Below are positions 19,615 through 28,200 of a stretch of DNA of 64,000 bases, piece after piece. The translations under genes and the position numbers were made by a program. The notes under the pieces are model-generated. The model did no database searches. It was not told the DNA's origin and saw only the letters and a list, made by a program, of their open reading frames with translations. Origin of the DNA: Fabrea salina (Eukaryota; Ciliophora; Heterotrichea; Heterotrichida; Fabreidae). Every line of letters starts with the position of its first letter. Position 1 is the stretch's first letter. The stretch is from contig JALIHJ010000059.1 of assembly GCA_022984795.1 (NCBI GenBank), positions 62,001 to 126,000 of the forward strand, in the 5' to 3' direction.

Positions 19615-20292
19615 ATGCTAAAACAGATCAGACTCGACTTTCTTTGGTCCAAAGAAAAGATTGACATCGTAGCCCTAAACTACGGGAAACTAATAGAAAC
19701 CTACGAGCGTTTGGCTTCTAACGCAGAAGAAATCTTAGCTGTGGACGGAGCTGCCAACAATCTTTGCAACTTCTTAGAACATAAGGATCTTCCACATCCT
19801 ACCAAAATAGTTGGGGACTTCGACTCAATAAACTCCTCTGCCAAAGAGTTCTTTCAAAACGTTCCTCAAATACTCATAGAAGACCAAGACTCAACTGACT
19901 TAGAAAAAGCTTTGGGAATGCTTAACTTAGACAAGGTTACTTTGATACTTGGGGAAATCGGAGGGCGGTTCGACCACTCTATTTCGATTTTAAGCACTTT
20001 GCTCAGACCTCAGTACTTAGAAAGAGACATCTTTTTGCTGAGTGAAAGCAACATAGCTTTTGCACTGAACTCTGGAAGCAATGAAATACACCTGGGAAGT
20101 AAATTGAACTGGAAGTACTGCGGGTACTTTCCTTTGCAAGGCCAGGGAAAAGTGTCTACTTGGGGTTTGAAGTGGGACTTGCAAGAAGCCCAGGTCCAAA
20201 TGGGAGGTCTTGTAAGTTCAAGCAACGAACCTACTCAACAAGTTATTCATATAAACACCACAGTGCCACTTATTTTTTCTTTAAGTAATTAA
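19615..20292 (+). CDS. TPK1: Thiamine pyrophosphokinase
   Basis: 225 residues, typical of eukaryotic TPK, which transfers pyrophosphate from ATP to thiamine to make the cofactor ThDP. The diagnostic motifs are present in order: VDGAANNL, the substrate-binding KIVGDFDSI, the DQDSTDLEKAL loop, and LILGEIGGRFDHS. The C-terminal beta domain carries the expected VSTWGLKWDL and GGLVSSSNE strands that contact thiamine. No targeting signal is seen, so it is probably cytosolic. The ThDP product would serve branched-chain and pyruvate dehydrogenases; an E2 subunit of such a complex lies 9 kb away, which may be coincidence. The stop abuts the stop of the convergent kinase gene. Confidence 0.95.
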   Translation: MLKQIRLDFLWSKEKIDIVALNYGKLIETYERLASNAEEILAVDGAANNLCNFLEHKDLPHPTKIVGDFDSINSSAKEFFQNVPQILIEDQDSTDLEKALGMLNLDKVTLILGEIGGRFDHSISILSTLLRPQYLERDIFLLSESNIAFALNSGSNEIHLGSKLNWKYCGYFPLQGQGKVSTWGLKWDLQEAQVQMGGLVSSSNEPTQQVIHINTTVPLIFSLSN

Positions 20293-21759
20293 TCAATGCT
20301 TAGTTTCCTCTTGGAAGTTCCTTCCACTGTTGCTGAAAAATTTATTCGTGTCTTTTTTGTACAAGCGAGTTGAGTACTTGTTTTGATGCCTTTGTAAGCG
20401 GTGAGTAGTGTTAAGGAAACTAGCAGTAGCCTTAGTGTAACCTTTTTCAGTCATCCATTGGCTTTGAAGCACCTGCTTGGCAGAAGGGCGTTTTTCGGGG
20501 TTCAGACAGAGCAGCTCAGTAATTAAGTCTTTGGCTTGACTAGAAATGTTGCTAGGGATAGCAAACACTCCTTTACAGATCTTGTCGTACAAGTCTTTTT
20601 CTTTCTCACTTGTGTCTCTGAAAGGAAACGCTCCACAAACCATCACATAAAGCAACACTCCACAAGCCCAAATGTCAGCAGGGGCTCCTGAGAACTCTTT
20701 TTTAGACACTATTTCAGGAGCCATGTAACTAGGAGTCCCACAAAACATCCTTACTTTTTTCTCGTGAGGAAAACAAGTTGAGAAGCCAAAGTCAATCAAC
20801 TTAACTCGTTTGTCCTGGTCAAGTAAAATGTTTTCGAGTTTGATGTCTCTGTGAGTGATGTTGTGTCTGTGGCAGTAGTTGATTGCGTCCATGAGTTGCC
20901 TAAACACTAATTTGGCTTCTGTTTCACTTAAGCGTCTGTTAGGTTTGGACTTTAAGTAAGAGTGCAGGGAAAACCCTCTGATGTACTCCATAACCAAGTA
21001 CAGATGTTTAGTCGTGTCAATGCTTTCGTGGAGTTTCATAATGTGGGGATGGCTTATTCGCGAGAGAATTTGAATTTCCCGCTGAACTGACTTCTTCCTG
21101 TTGGGTTCTAGGAGTTTGAACTTGTCGTAGATTTTCAAAGCTACTTTTTGGTTAGTGGGTTTGTGGATGGCTGTTTTCACTACAGCGTAGGCACCCTTCC
21201 CTATTTCTTGGCCTATTAAGTACTCGTCAATGTTTCCACTTTTAATCTCTATAAGTGAGTTGCTTGCATCAAAAAAAGTATTTTGGGTAGGTTCTAGTGT
21301 TTTGGGAGTAAATTTGGCAAAAGTTTTGTTGAGGAAGCACTTTTCCTCTTCTCTTTTAGGAGTGGTTTGGGATTTATCTGGGATTTTGAAGGCTGGGTTT
21401 TCCTGTTTGGTGTCGGCTTTTTCAGAGGTTCTGTGTCTAAGGATTCTAACGCCCTGAGGGTTGATTCCCATTTTGTTTGTTTTAAGCACTCCAGTCAAGT
21501 TGAGGTTGTCTTGGTTGAAAAACTTGTTGGTAGAAGTAGCTGTAGTGGTGGTGTTGGTTTTCCGTGGAGTAGAGTCTTTTGAACGTAGGTTTAACTTTGT
21601 GAAAAATGTTTTGAACAAAGGTCCTCTTTTAACAGCTGTGGTGGGTCGGGTTGGTTTTTGAGTTGCTTCTAGAGTTGGTTCTTTTGAGGTGATTCTTATA
21701 GTTTTGCCTTGATTTCCTTTTTTCATAGCTACATAGCTTTGGGTTCTTTTCTTCATCAT
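20293..21759 (-). CDS. Ser/Thr protein kinase, CAMK/SNF1-like
   Basis: 488 residues. The first ~170 are basic, Thr/Lys-rich and apparently disordered. The kinase domain covers residues ~178-440: glycine loop IGKGAYAVV, catalytic Lys in VALKIY, HRDIKLENILL catalytic loop, DFGFS magnesium loop, and GTPSYMAPEI activation-segment end. All catalytic residues are present, so it should be active. The HRDIKLEN motif and GAPADIWACGVLLY helix place it in the CAMK group near SNF1/MARK/NIM1 kinases. The short C-terminal tail has no recognised UBA or KA1 domain. It ends with TGA, immediately next to the TPK stop. Confidence 0.93.
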   Translation of the reverse strand: MMKKRTQSYVAMKKGNQGKTIRITSKEPTLEATQKPTRPTTAVKRGPLFKTFFTKLNLRSKDSTPRKTNTTTTATSTNKFFNQDNLNLTGVLKTNKMGINPQGVRILRHRTSEKADTKQENPAFKIPDKSQTTPKREEEKCFLNKTFAKFTPKTLEPTQNTFFDASNSLIEIKSGNIDEYLIGQEIGKGAYAVVKTAIHKPTNQKVALKIYDKFKLLEPNRKKSVQREIQILSRISHPHIMKLHESIDTTKHLYLVMEYIRGFSLHSYLKSKPNRRLSETEAKLVFRQLMDAINYCHRHNITHRDIKLENILLDQDKRVKLIDFGFSTCFPHEKKVRMFCGTPSYMAPEIVSKKEFSGAPADIWACGVLLYVMVCGAFPFRDTSEKEKDLYDKICKGVFAIPSNISSQAKDLITELLCLNPEKRPSAKQVLQSQWMTEKGYTKATASFLNTTHRLQRHQNKYSTRLYKKDTNKFFSNSGRNFQEETKH

Positions 21760-21802
21760 CTAAGATTTTATTATTTAACTAGTGCTTTTGTAATCCATAT
21801 TT

Positions 21803-22741
21803 ATGCTCAGCAAACTCAAACTGGGACTTAGAGGATGGGTAAGTGTTCCATCAGTTCACCTAATTCACAAAAAACCAATTCCACCCCCTCCCATAATCTT
21901 CAGTGAAAGAGGACTTGTCATAAAGCCCCAAATGGACTCTTTGCAGCCCCCTGCACAAGTCTCATTCAAACTGGCGCCTCCTGCCCCTGAACTTGAACCC
22001 TTACCTGTACCCAACACTCGCTACTTATCCTTAGAAAAGCCCACTCCCAACCCCATTGTAAAAGCCACTCGCAAGTACATGAAAACCAGCGTCAAAAAGA
22101 TTGTTCCCCTCATGAAGCTTGTAAGTGGAAAGCACGTAGTTGACGCCATGACTGCTATGTCTTCCTCAATTAAGAAGCCTGCTTACTGGATCAAAAAGGT
22201 GATTGAGAAAGCCATCCGCAACGGAGTTAAAACCAAAGGCTTCGACAGAGAAAGACTCTACGTGAAGTACGCAGTGACTGGGAAAAACAAGTACATTCCA
22301 GGAATACGCTACCACGCTAAAGGCCGAACTGGAAGGGTCACTCGTCCTAGAACGCAAATCACCATTGTGCTCGAAGAAAAAACTCCTCAACAGATTTACA
22401 AAGAAATCATGCATGGCAAGTTCAGTCCTGGAATGTCTAACCTTCTGAGGAACCACATGCTCACTAACGACTTAGACTACCAAACTGTAAGGAAGTACCA
22501 ACACATGCTTACTGCTAAAGGAAGACAACAACAAAAACTCATGCTCAAAAGGAAAGTGGCCGAAACCAGAGCTCAGAACAAAAAACAAGACTTAGTTATA
22601 GCTGACGAGTACTTGAAAGAACAGATACTTGAAGAAGACGCAGAAGCTTTTGCCCAAAATTACTGGAATAACAAACGCCTGCAGGTCGAAAGGGAGATTG
22701 CTGAACGCCAAGAAATTTACCTTAAAAATGAAGGAACTTAA
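21803..22741 (+). CDS. MRPL22: Mitochondrial large-subunit ribosomal protein uL22m
   Basis: 312 residues. The start at 21803 gives a basic, Ser/Leu-rich beginning (MLSKLKLGLRGWVSVPSVHL) typical of a mitochondrial presequence. The uL22 core is near residues 100-195: GKHVVDAMTAMSSSIKKPAY, then the basic hairpin KYIPGIRYHAKGRTGRVTRP and strand TQITIVLEE. The protein is longer than bacterial L22, with a charged helical C-terminal extension of about 110 residues, common in ciliate mitoribosomes. Its stop codon overlaps the stop of the convergent THOC7-like gene within a shared TTAA at 22738-22741. Confidence 0.88.
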   Translation: MLSKLKLGLRGWVSVPSVHLIHKKPIPPPPIIFSERGLVIKPQMDSLQPPAQVSFKLAPPAPELEPLPVPNTRYLSLEKPTPNPIVKATRKYMKTSVKKIVPLMKLVSGKHVVDAMTAMSSSIKKPAYWIKKVIEKAIRNGVKTKGFDRERLYVKYAVTGKNKYIPGIRYHAKGRTGRVTRPRTQITIVLEEKTPQQIYKEIMHGKFSPGMSNLLRNHMLTNDLDYQTVRKYQHMLTAKGRQQQKLMLKRKVAETRAQNKKQDLVIADEYLKEQILEEDAEAFAQNYWNNKRLQVEREIAERQEIYLKNEGT

Positions 22742-23277
22742 AAGTGGGTGTTAGAAAGGTCGAGTAGCTGGTGCAGACAAGAAACCATAACATGGGTCAT
22801 GTTTTGGATTTGGTCAAGCTTGAACTGTTTGTGTTTGATGGATTCTTGCACTTGTTGGATTTCTAAGTCTATAGTTTCAATGTCTTGCTGGAGTTCTTGA
22901 GTAGTCGGGAGTTTGTTTACTTGGGCAGCTTTTTCTTCGTACTCAAGGAAGTTAGCTCTTTGGGACTTTTCACAGTTGAACTCAGAAATTAAGTTTTCTA
23001 TTTGAGTTTGGATTTCCAGTATTTGTTCTTGAAAGGAAGTTTCAGTTGTTTGTAGGTTTTCTAAGTCTTCCACATTGGCCTTGTAAGACAGTCTTTGTTG
23101 TGTGAGTTGCAAGCTTAAAGCTTCGATGTCTGCAGAGACTTCCTGAAGTACCTGAGTTCTTTGGTCCTCAGACAGCGTTTCCCAGAAACTTAGTTTCAAG
23201 CAGTTCTGTGCAAGTGCTCTGAAAGTTGGCTTTTCTTTCTGAACAAGTCTTTTGAGGATAGTTTCTTCGCGGAACAT
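22738..23277 (-). CDS. THOC7: THO complex subunit 7-like protein
   Basis: 179 residues, almost wholly helical, near the usual ~200 of THOC7. The early RALAQNCLKLSFW stretch, the central coiled coil and the late FLEYEEKAAQVNKLPTTQEL pattern align by eye with the RxxYDxLAKxIxxxPxRxET region of human THOC7. The C-terminal helix (KQFKLDQIQNMTHVMVSCLH) resembles its RRKQFHVLLSTIHEL. THO couples transcription with mRNP assembly and export. The start codon lies 5 bp from the divergent TFIIE-beta start, so two nuclear transcription factors share one tiny intergenic gap. Confidence 0.7.
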   Translation of the reverse strand: MFREETILKRLVQKEKPTFRALAQNCLKLSFWETLSEDQRTQVLQEVSADIEALSLQLTQQRLSYKANVEDLENLQTTETSFQEQILEIQTQIENLISEFNCEKSQRANFLEYEEKAAQVNKLPTTQELQQDIETIDLEIQQVQESIKHKQFKLDQIQNMTHVMVSCLHQLLDLSNTHF

Positions 23278-23282
23278 TAAAT

Positions 23283-23831
23283 ATGAGCAAAGTAGTTAAA
23301 AAAAGAAGTCCTCACGTAAACAACATAATACACAAAATAATAGAGTGCTTGAGAAGTGCGTCAAGGCCTTTGCTGCTTGAAGAGATCGAGCAAAGCATCA
23401 ACATGAACCTTAGCAACAACGAAGACTTACTAGCTATCATAAGAGACAACCGGAAGATCAACTACGACGAAACACAAAACAGGTACTCTCTGCGCAAGCT
23501 GTACAACATCAGTGACAAAGACTCACTTATAAGGTACCTCAAAGAAGTTCCTCGAGGAGTGCCTGAGAACCAAGACTTGTTTGACTGCTACCGAGGCATT
23601 GAAAAAGACATCCAGCACCTTAAACAAGAAGGCTACATCAGAGTGATTTACAACGCTGAAAAAGACAAAAAGTTCAATGTGCTGTTTTACAAGAACCCAG
23701 ACGAAACTGTAGAAAGAATAGGCAAACCTGTAGAAGACAACCTAAAAACTATCTGGAGGTCTTTGGAACGCCTAGACGTCAGCGCCAGAAGAACTACAAT
23801 AGAAGAAGCCTACAAAAAGCGCAAAATATAA
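23283..23831 (+). CDS. GTF2E2: Transcription initiation factor TFIIE beta subunit
   Basis: 182 residues, shorter than metazoan TFIIE-beta (~290) because the N-terminal disordered region is nearly absent. Tandem winged-helix segments are seen: residues ~10-75 (RPLLLEEIEQSINMNL ... YSLRKLYNISDKDSLIRYL) and ~80-150 (DLFDCYRGIEKDIQHLKQEG ... NVLFYKNPD). The final LKTIWRSLERLDVS matches the FQKLWRSVTVD segment of the family. TFIIE recruits and stimulates TFIIH at Pol II promoters. The next gene starts only 3 bp after this stop codon on the same strand. Confidence 0.88.
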   Translation: MSKVVKKRSPHVNNIIHKIIECLRSASRPLLLEEIEQSINMNLSNNEDLLAIIRDNRKINYDETQNRYSLRKLYNISDKDSLIRYLKEVPRGVPENQDLFDCYRGIEKDIQHLKQEGYIRVIYNAEKDKKFNVLFYKNPDETVERIGKPVEDNLKTIWRSLERLDVSARRTTIEEAYKKRKI

Positions 23832-23834
23832 TAA

Positions 23835-25226
23835 ATGGCAAGAGTTAAAGCTAAAGGCCTTTCTGAAGAAGAAAAAGCTCAGTTTTTTGAAAACGAAGAA
23901 AAGTTCGGAGGCGACTTTATGCAGTTCATCAAAGAAGTAGAAAACAATGTAGAAGTAGAAGTAGCCCAGGTCCGAAGGAAGTACCAAAGTTCTTTTCAAG
24001 ACATCGACATTGGTAAGTTCAGAATTAAACACAAACTTTCCCAGCCTGATGAAATCGAACCTTTGGAGTTCAGTGCTTTGAAGGCTGAAGGCTCTTTGGA
24101 CTTAGAAATCACACTCAGTGGCTTTAAGTCAGGCTGTGAGTTTTTCATTTGGAATGACTTGCCAGAACCTTTCAGAAGCACTTTGCAAAACAGCTTTAAA
24201 GTGCTTTCTTTTCAGTTTCAGAGTTTGTTCAGAACACTTAAGTACATCGACTCCCACATAGAAGAACTTACTCGCAAAGCTGCCAAACAAGTAACTAAGC
24301 CTCCCAAACCACAGCCTAAGTCTGCCCATGAAACTGTTCATCACTTAGAAAAAGAAGAACAAAACACACAGTACATCGTTTCTGAAAAAAGAAAAAGAAT
24401 GCAGGAGTACTCCAAACCTACTTCAATGAAGCTTTGTGGAGAACGCCAGAAAATGGTTAACATAAGTTCCCTGAGTCTAGAACACTGCTCTTTGGAAGTT
24501 CAGTGTTCTAAGTGTTCACGAAGGAACTTAGTCCAAACCTCAAAAACTCCAGAAACCTCAAGTGCAGGGCTTAACCTACTCAAGTTCTCAGAAGAGTGCG
24601 GGTGCACAAGGGAACTCTTAGGAACTTTTGAACCCAAAATTGTTACAGCCCAGCCCAATCCTTTATTTGCAGACATCACTTTCCAGAACTGCACTCCACT
24701 TGACTACAGGCATAGTGAACTCAAAGGAAGTTGCTACAAATGTGACTATTGTCTTACACTCAAAGGAGTTATGCCCCACGCCACATACAAGTTTCCCTGT
24801 GAAAACTGCTCAGCACTTACTGTTTTCCGAGTGGAAAACTTTGACTTTTCAGAAGAACCCATTCAAATAACTACAAAACCCAGCCAAAGAAAAGAAGTCC
24901 GAGGCAACCAACCACTCCCCAACAAAGGAACCTGCAAACACTACACCAAAAGCTTCAGGTGGTTCCGCTTTCCGTGCTGCTACAGAATTTTTCCTTGCGA
25001 AAAGTGTCACGATGGAGAGTCTGACCACAAAGGTGAACGATCTAACTACATGATATGTGGTTACTGCAGCTTAGAACAGCCTGTTTCAGGCAATGACCCT
25101 TGCAAAAGGTGCGTTGCTAACTTAAAGACTGACACTAAAACTAAGCAGTTCTGGGAAGGCGGCAAAGGATGTAGAGACCCTAGCAAACTAAACAGAAAAG
25201 ACTCTAGGAAGTATAAAATGAAGTAA
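23835..25226 (+). CDS. CHY-type zinc-finger protein
   Basis: 463 residues. The C-terminal ~90 residues (about 355-440) carry a CHY zinc finger: GTCKHYTKSFRWFRFPCCYR, then FPCEKCHDGESDHK and MICGYCSLEQPV, matching the family that includes Pirh2/RCHY1 and yeast Hot13. No RING follows, so it is closer to Hot13-like or stand-alone CHY proteins. Upstream are at least three CxxC-type pairs (CSKCSRR, CYKCDYC, CENC) that may bind more zinc. The N-terminal ~130 residues look RWD-like (LDLEITLSGFKSGCEFFIWN) and end in a helical stretch. CHY domains bind zinc in redox or ubiquitin roles; the role here is not determined. It starts 3 bp after the TFIIE-beta stop. Confidence 0.85.
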   Translation: MARVKAKGLSEEEKAQFFENEEKFGGDFMQFIKEVENNVEVEVAQVRRKYQSSFQDIDIGKFRIKHKLSQPDEIEPLEFSALKAEGSLDLEITLSGFKSGCEFFIWNDLPEPFRSTLQNSFKVLSFQFQSLFRTLKYIDSHIEELTRKAAKQVTKPPKPQPKSAHETVHHLEKEEQNTQYIVSEKRKRMQEYSKPTSMKLCGERQKMVNISSLSLEHCSLEVQCSKCSRRNLVQTSKTPETSSAGLNLLKFSEECGCTRELLGTFEPKIVTAQPNPLFADITFQNCTPLDYRHSELKGSCYKCDYCLTLKGVMPHATYKFPCENCSALTVFRVENFDFSEEPIQITTKPSQRKEVRGNQPLPNKGTCKHYTKSFRWFRFPCCYRIFPCEKCHDGESDHKGERSNYMICGYCSLEQPVSGNDPCKRCVANLKTDTKTKQFWEGGKGCRDPSKLNRKDSRKYKMK

Positions 25227-25227
25227 C

Positions 25228-28200
25228 TTAACTAAGATCCCGAGGACTCGGTTCTAAGCTGACTTCAGAGTTGACTGTGCCCATTGCAAGCATGCTTCCG
25301 ATTTTTCCAGCAAAAAGATCTGAGTACACGTCAATGAGTTTTTCTTCTTCACTGTTTTCAATGCTGCTTTTTTCTCTGGACTCTTCTTCGCTATCATCTG
25401 AAACTTCTTCTTCACTGAGTTCTTCATTCTTTACAGTTTGAAGAAGTCTCATTTGAGGAGTAGAGTGACTACCACTTTCTGCTCTGTTAAGACGTTGCTC
25501 TATAAACTCCATTAAGTTTCTTTCAAGTTTTTCAGTGTACTCTTGGACGTAGCTTTCTACTACTTCTTGAATCCTGCGTTCATTTGAGTATATCTTTTCA
25601 ATCACTGCTTTTTGAGAAGAAGTGATCTTCTTTTTGATGGTTTTGATCCTGCCTATCCAGTTAGAAGAAGTGCTGTAGAAGTCTTTTTCGTTGCACACCT
25701 GCAAGTACTTGTAGTTTTTGCGGTCTCTTCTCCAGACTAACAAAGTTTCAGCTTCCAAAATCATGTCAATGAGTTCTTTGCGGTCAGCCAGTAAGTTGTT
25801 TTCTTGGACCTTCTGGAAAGTGTCTCCCATGATAGAGATCAGCAAGTTCAGCATAATCAAAGTGTTGATCAGCGAAGCCAAAAAGAAAACTATCCACTGT
25901 ATAATGCCAAACCCATCTGTGCTGAAATCACCCAGTCCTAACAAGTAAGAGTTTATGAACAGGCGTGAAAAGGTTTCTTTGTCGTAACCGTCTTCTTGGA
26001 GAGACATGGAAATGAACGAAAAAGCAATGATAGAGTAAAACAACAAAATAAGGAAAGAAATCATGTCTTTAAACACCTCACTGATCAGGTTAACCATGTA
26101 CCTTGTGTTGGAAAATAACCTAAAGTAAGTAATGCCTCTTATCCAAGAAAGCACTACTATTCCTACAAGCAACCAGTTGTAGTGTTTTTCATTTGTGTCT
26201 ATCCAAACTATCACTGCGTAGACTATAAAAGTCACTGACCTGAAAAAATCAATCCAGTTCCACTTGTCCTTCCAGTAAGAACTTCTCAGCACGTATATTT
26301 GGAACCCTTCGTAAGCCAGAAGAACAAAGTTCACTATGAACAAAGGAATCATCAAAGAGTCACTTCCCCGCATAAACCCTGTGTACACACTCAGGATCAC
26401 CAAGTAAATAAGGTACAAAAGCCCTTGTCCGAACAGTATCCACTTAAGGTTCTGCCACTTGTAGTCAAGCAGAGTTCCAATGTAGTTAGTGGTAAGGATG
26501 TCTTCAATAGGACTGTTGTTGATAGACTTAAGGAACTCAATGGAGTCACTAGACCCTGACTCCAAGTTCAAACTAATAGCTGAGTTTTTAAACTCAATAG
26601 CTAACCCATCAGTTTTAAAGTTTTCTGGTTCCGTGAAGTTAGACAAGTCGATTACTCTGTTATCATCTGATGCACTGATCACAGGCAGGTACACTTGGTC
26701 ACTGCAAGTGTCAGGCAAGAATCCCGAAGTGTCTTTTATCAAGGCGATCTCGTAGAACTCAGTTAAGTAAGCAGGAGCCACTTCGTTGAGTTCAACTATT
26801 TGGTCGTGGTCGAGTCCCAGCTGAATAAGTTTTTTTTTGCACTTCTTTTTGAGGTACTTGATTATAGCGTTGATGCACTCTGAGTTTTTGTTTTTGATTG
26901 CAATAGTGAGTGGAGTTTGGTTTTGTTTAGAAATCACAAAAGAAGTCCCCCCAGCCAGTGCTTTTTTAAGGTGCTCAGTCATTCCAAAAGTCACGAAGAA
27001 GTGAAGAGTGTTAATTCGTTTAGGGAAGATGCAAAAAGAGTCCATTCTAGGGTCGTGCACAGGGTTTTCGCGCTTCATAATAGCGTGCAAGTACTTAAAG
27101 TACTCTTCTTTTTCTGCAGAAGGTCCAACTAAGTACCTTGTAGAAATAGGGTTCGGAATTGAGTACACTGACCTTTCGTAAGAAATGTAAAGACAGTCAC
27201 CTACAGACTTAAGCAAGTTCCCCGGAAAGAAGTCTTTTTCTCCTTTGAATATTCGGAGTTCTGAAATGTACTCAAAGTCAGTTTTTCGGTATATCTTGAT
27301 GTTTCCGTCAGCACTGTAGGTCAAGAAGTTTTTGGACTCTTTAGGGATCATAATGTCAGTAATCCAAGTGTTAGAAGCATTCACAATGCATAGTTTTTGT
27401 CTCTCTTCTACGTTCCAAAGCTTCCACACTTCTACACAACCGTTTTTCTCGCCTAAGAAAAGGTAGTTTGTTTTCTTGTCAACTCTTACGCAAGTTAAGT
27501 TTGAAGTTGTGTGTATTATGTCCATCTTTGGAGGACTTGGTTCGGGGTCCACCACACACACAAGGTGCCTTCGAATTGCCCCAAGAACTATGAGTTCGGT
27601 TGTTCCTGTTGAAAGGGCCTTTATGATGTTAGGCTTAAACGTAAGTTTGACTCTACGTTCCAAGTGGGCTCGGTTCACTATGTCCTCAAACAACCTAATA
27701 GTGTTGTTTTGAAAACCAACCACAAGTGAGTACTTCTCGCCATGCCCCAAACTAATGATTTTGTCTTCAAAAGAAAGCGACTTAAGAATCTTTTCTTCTG
27801 AAACGTCAAACAGAACTAACTCTTTGCAGTAGCTTATAAACAGTATCCCTAGTTTGGTGTTGAGACTCATTTTAATGTCTTCTCTAATAATCTTTTGAGC
27901 GTTGAACAGACTGCTTATTTCAAGTTTTTGGGAGTTTTTGTTGTTGAAGTTTTCAATGACTACTTTGTCTTTAGTGCCATAAAAAACTTTGGAGTCAAAG
28001 AACTGGCCCATGTAGTGGATTTCGTTGTTGAACTTGTGGACTCTTTTAACTCCGCTAGTGTGCATTTTGCCAACTTGTACTCCGTAGTCAGAAACGATTA
28101 TAAGGACATTCCTTTCTTCTGAGGCTAAAACTCCTTTGATGGACTTAGTTGAGTTAATGTTAACTACCTCTTCTAAGTCACCCAAACCTGTTATGCTTAC

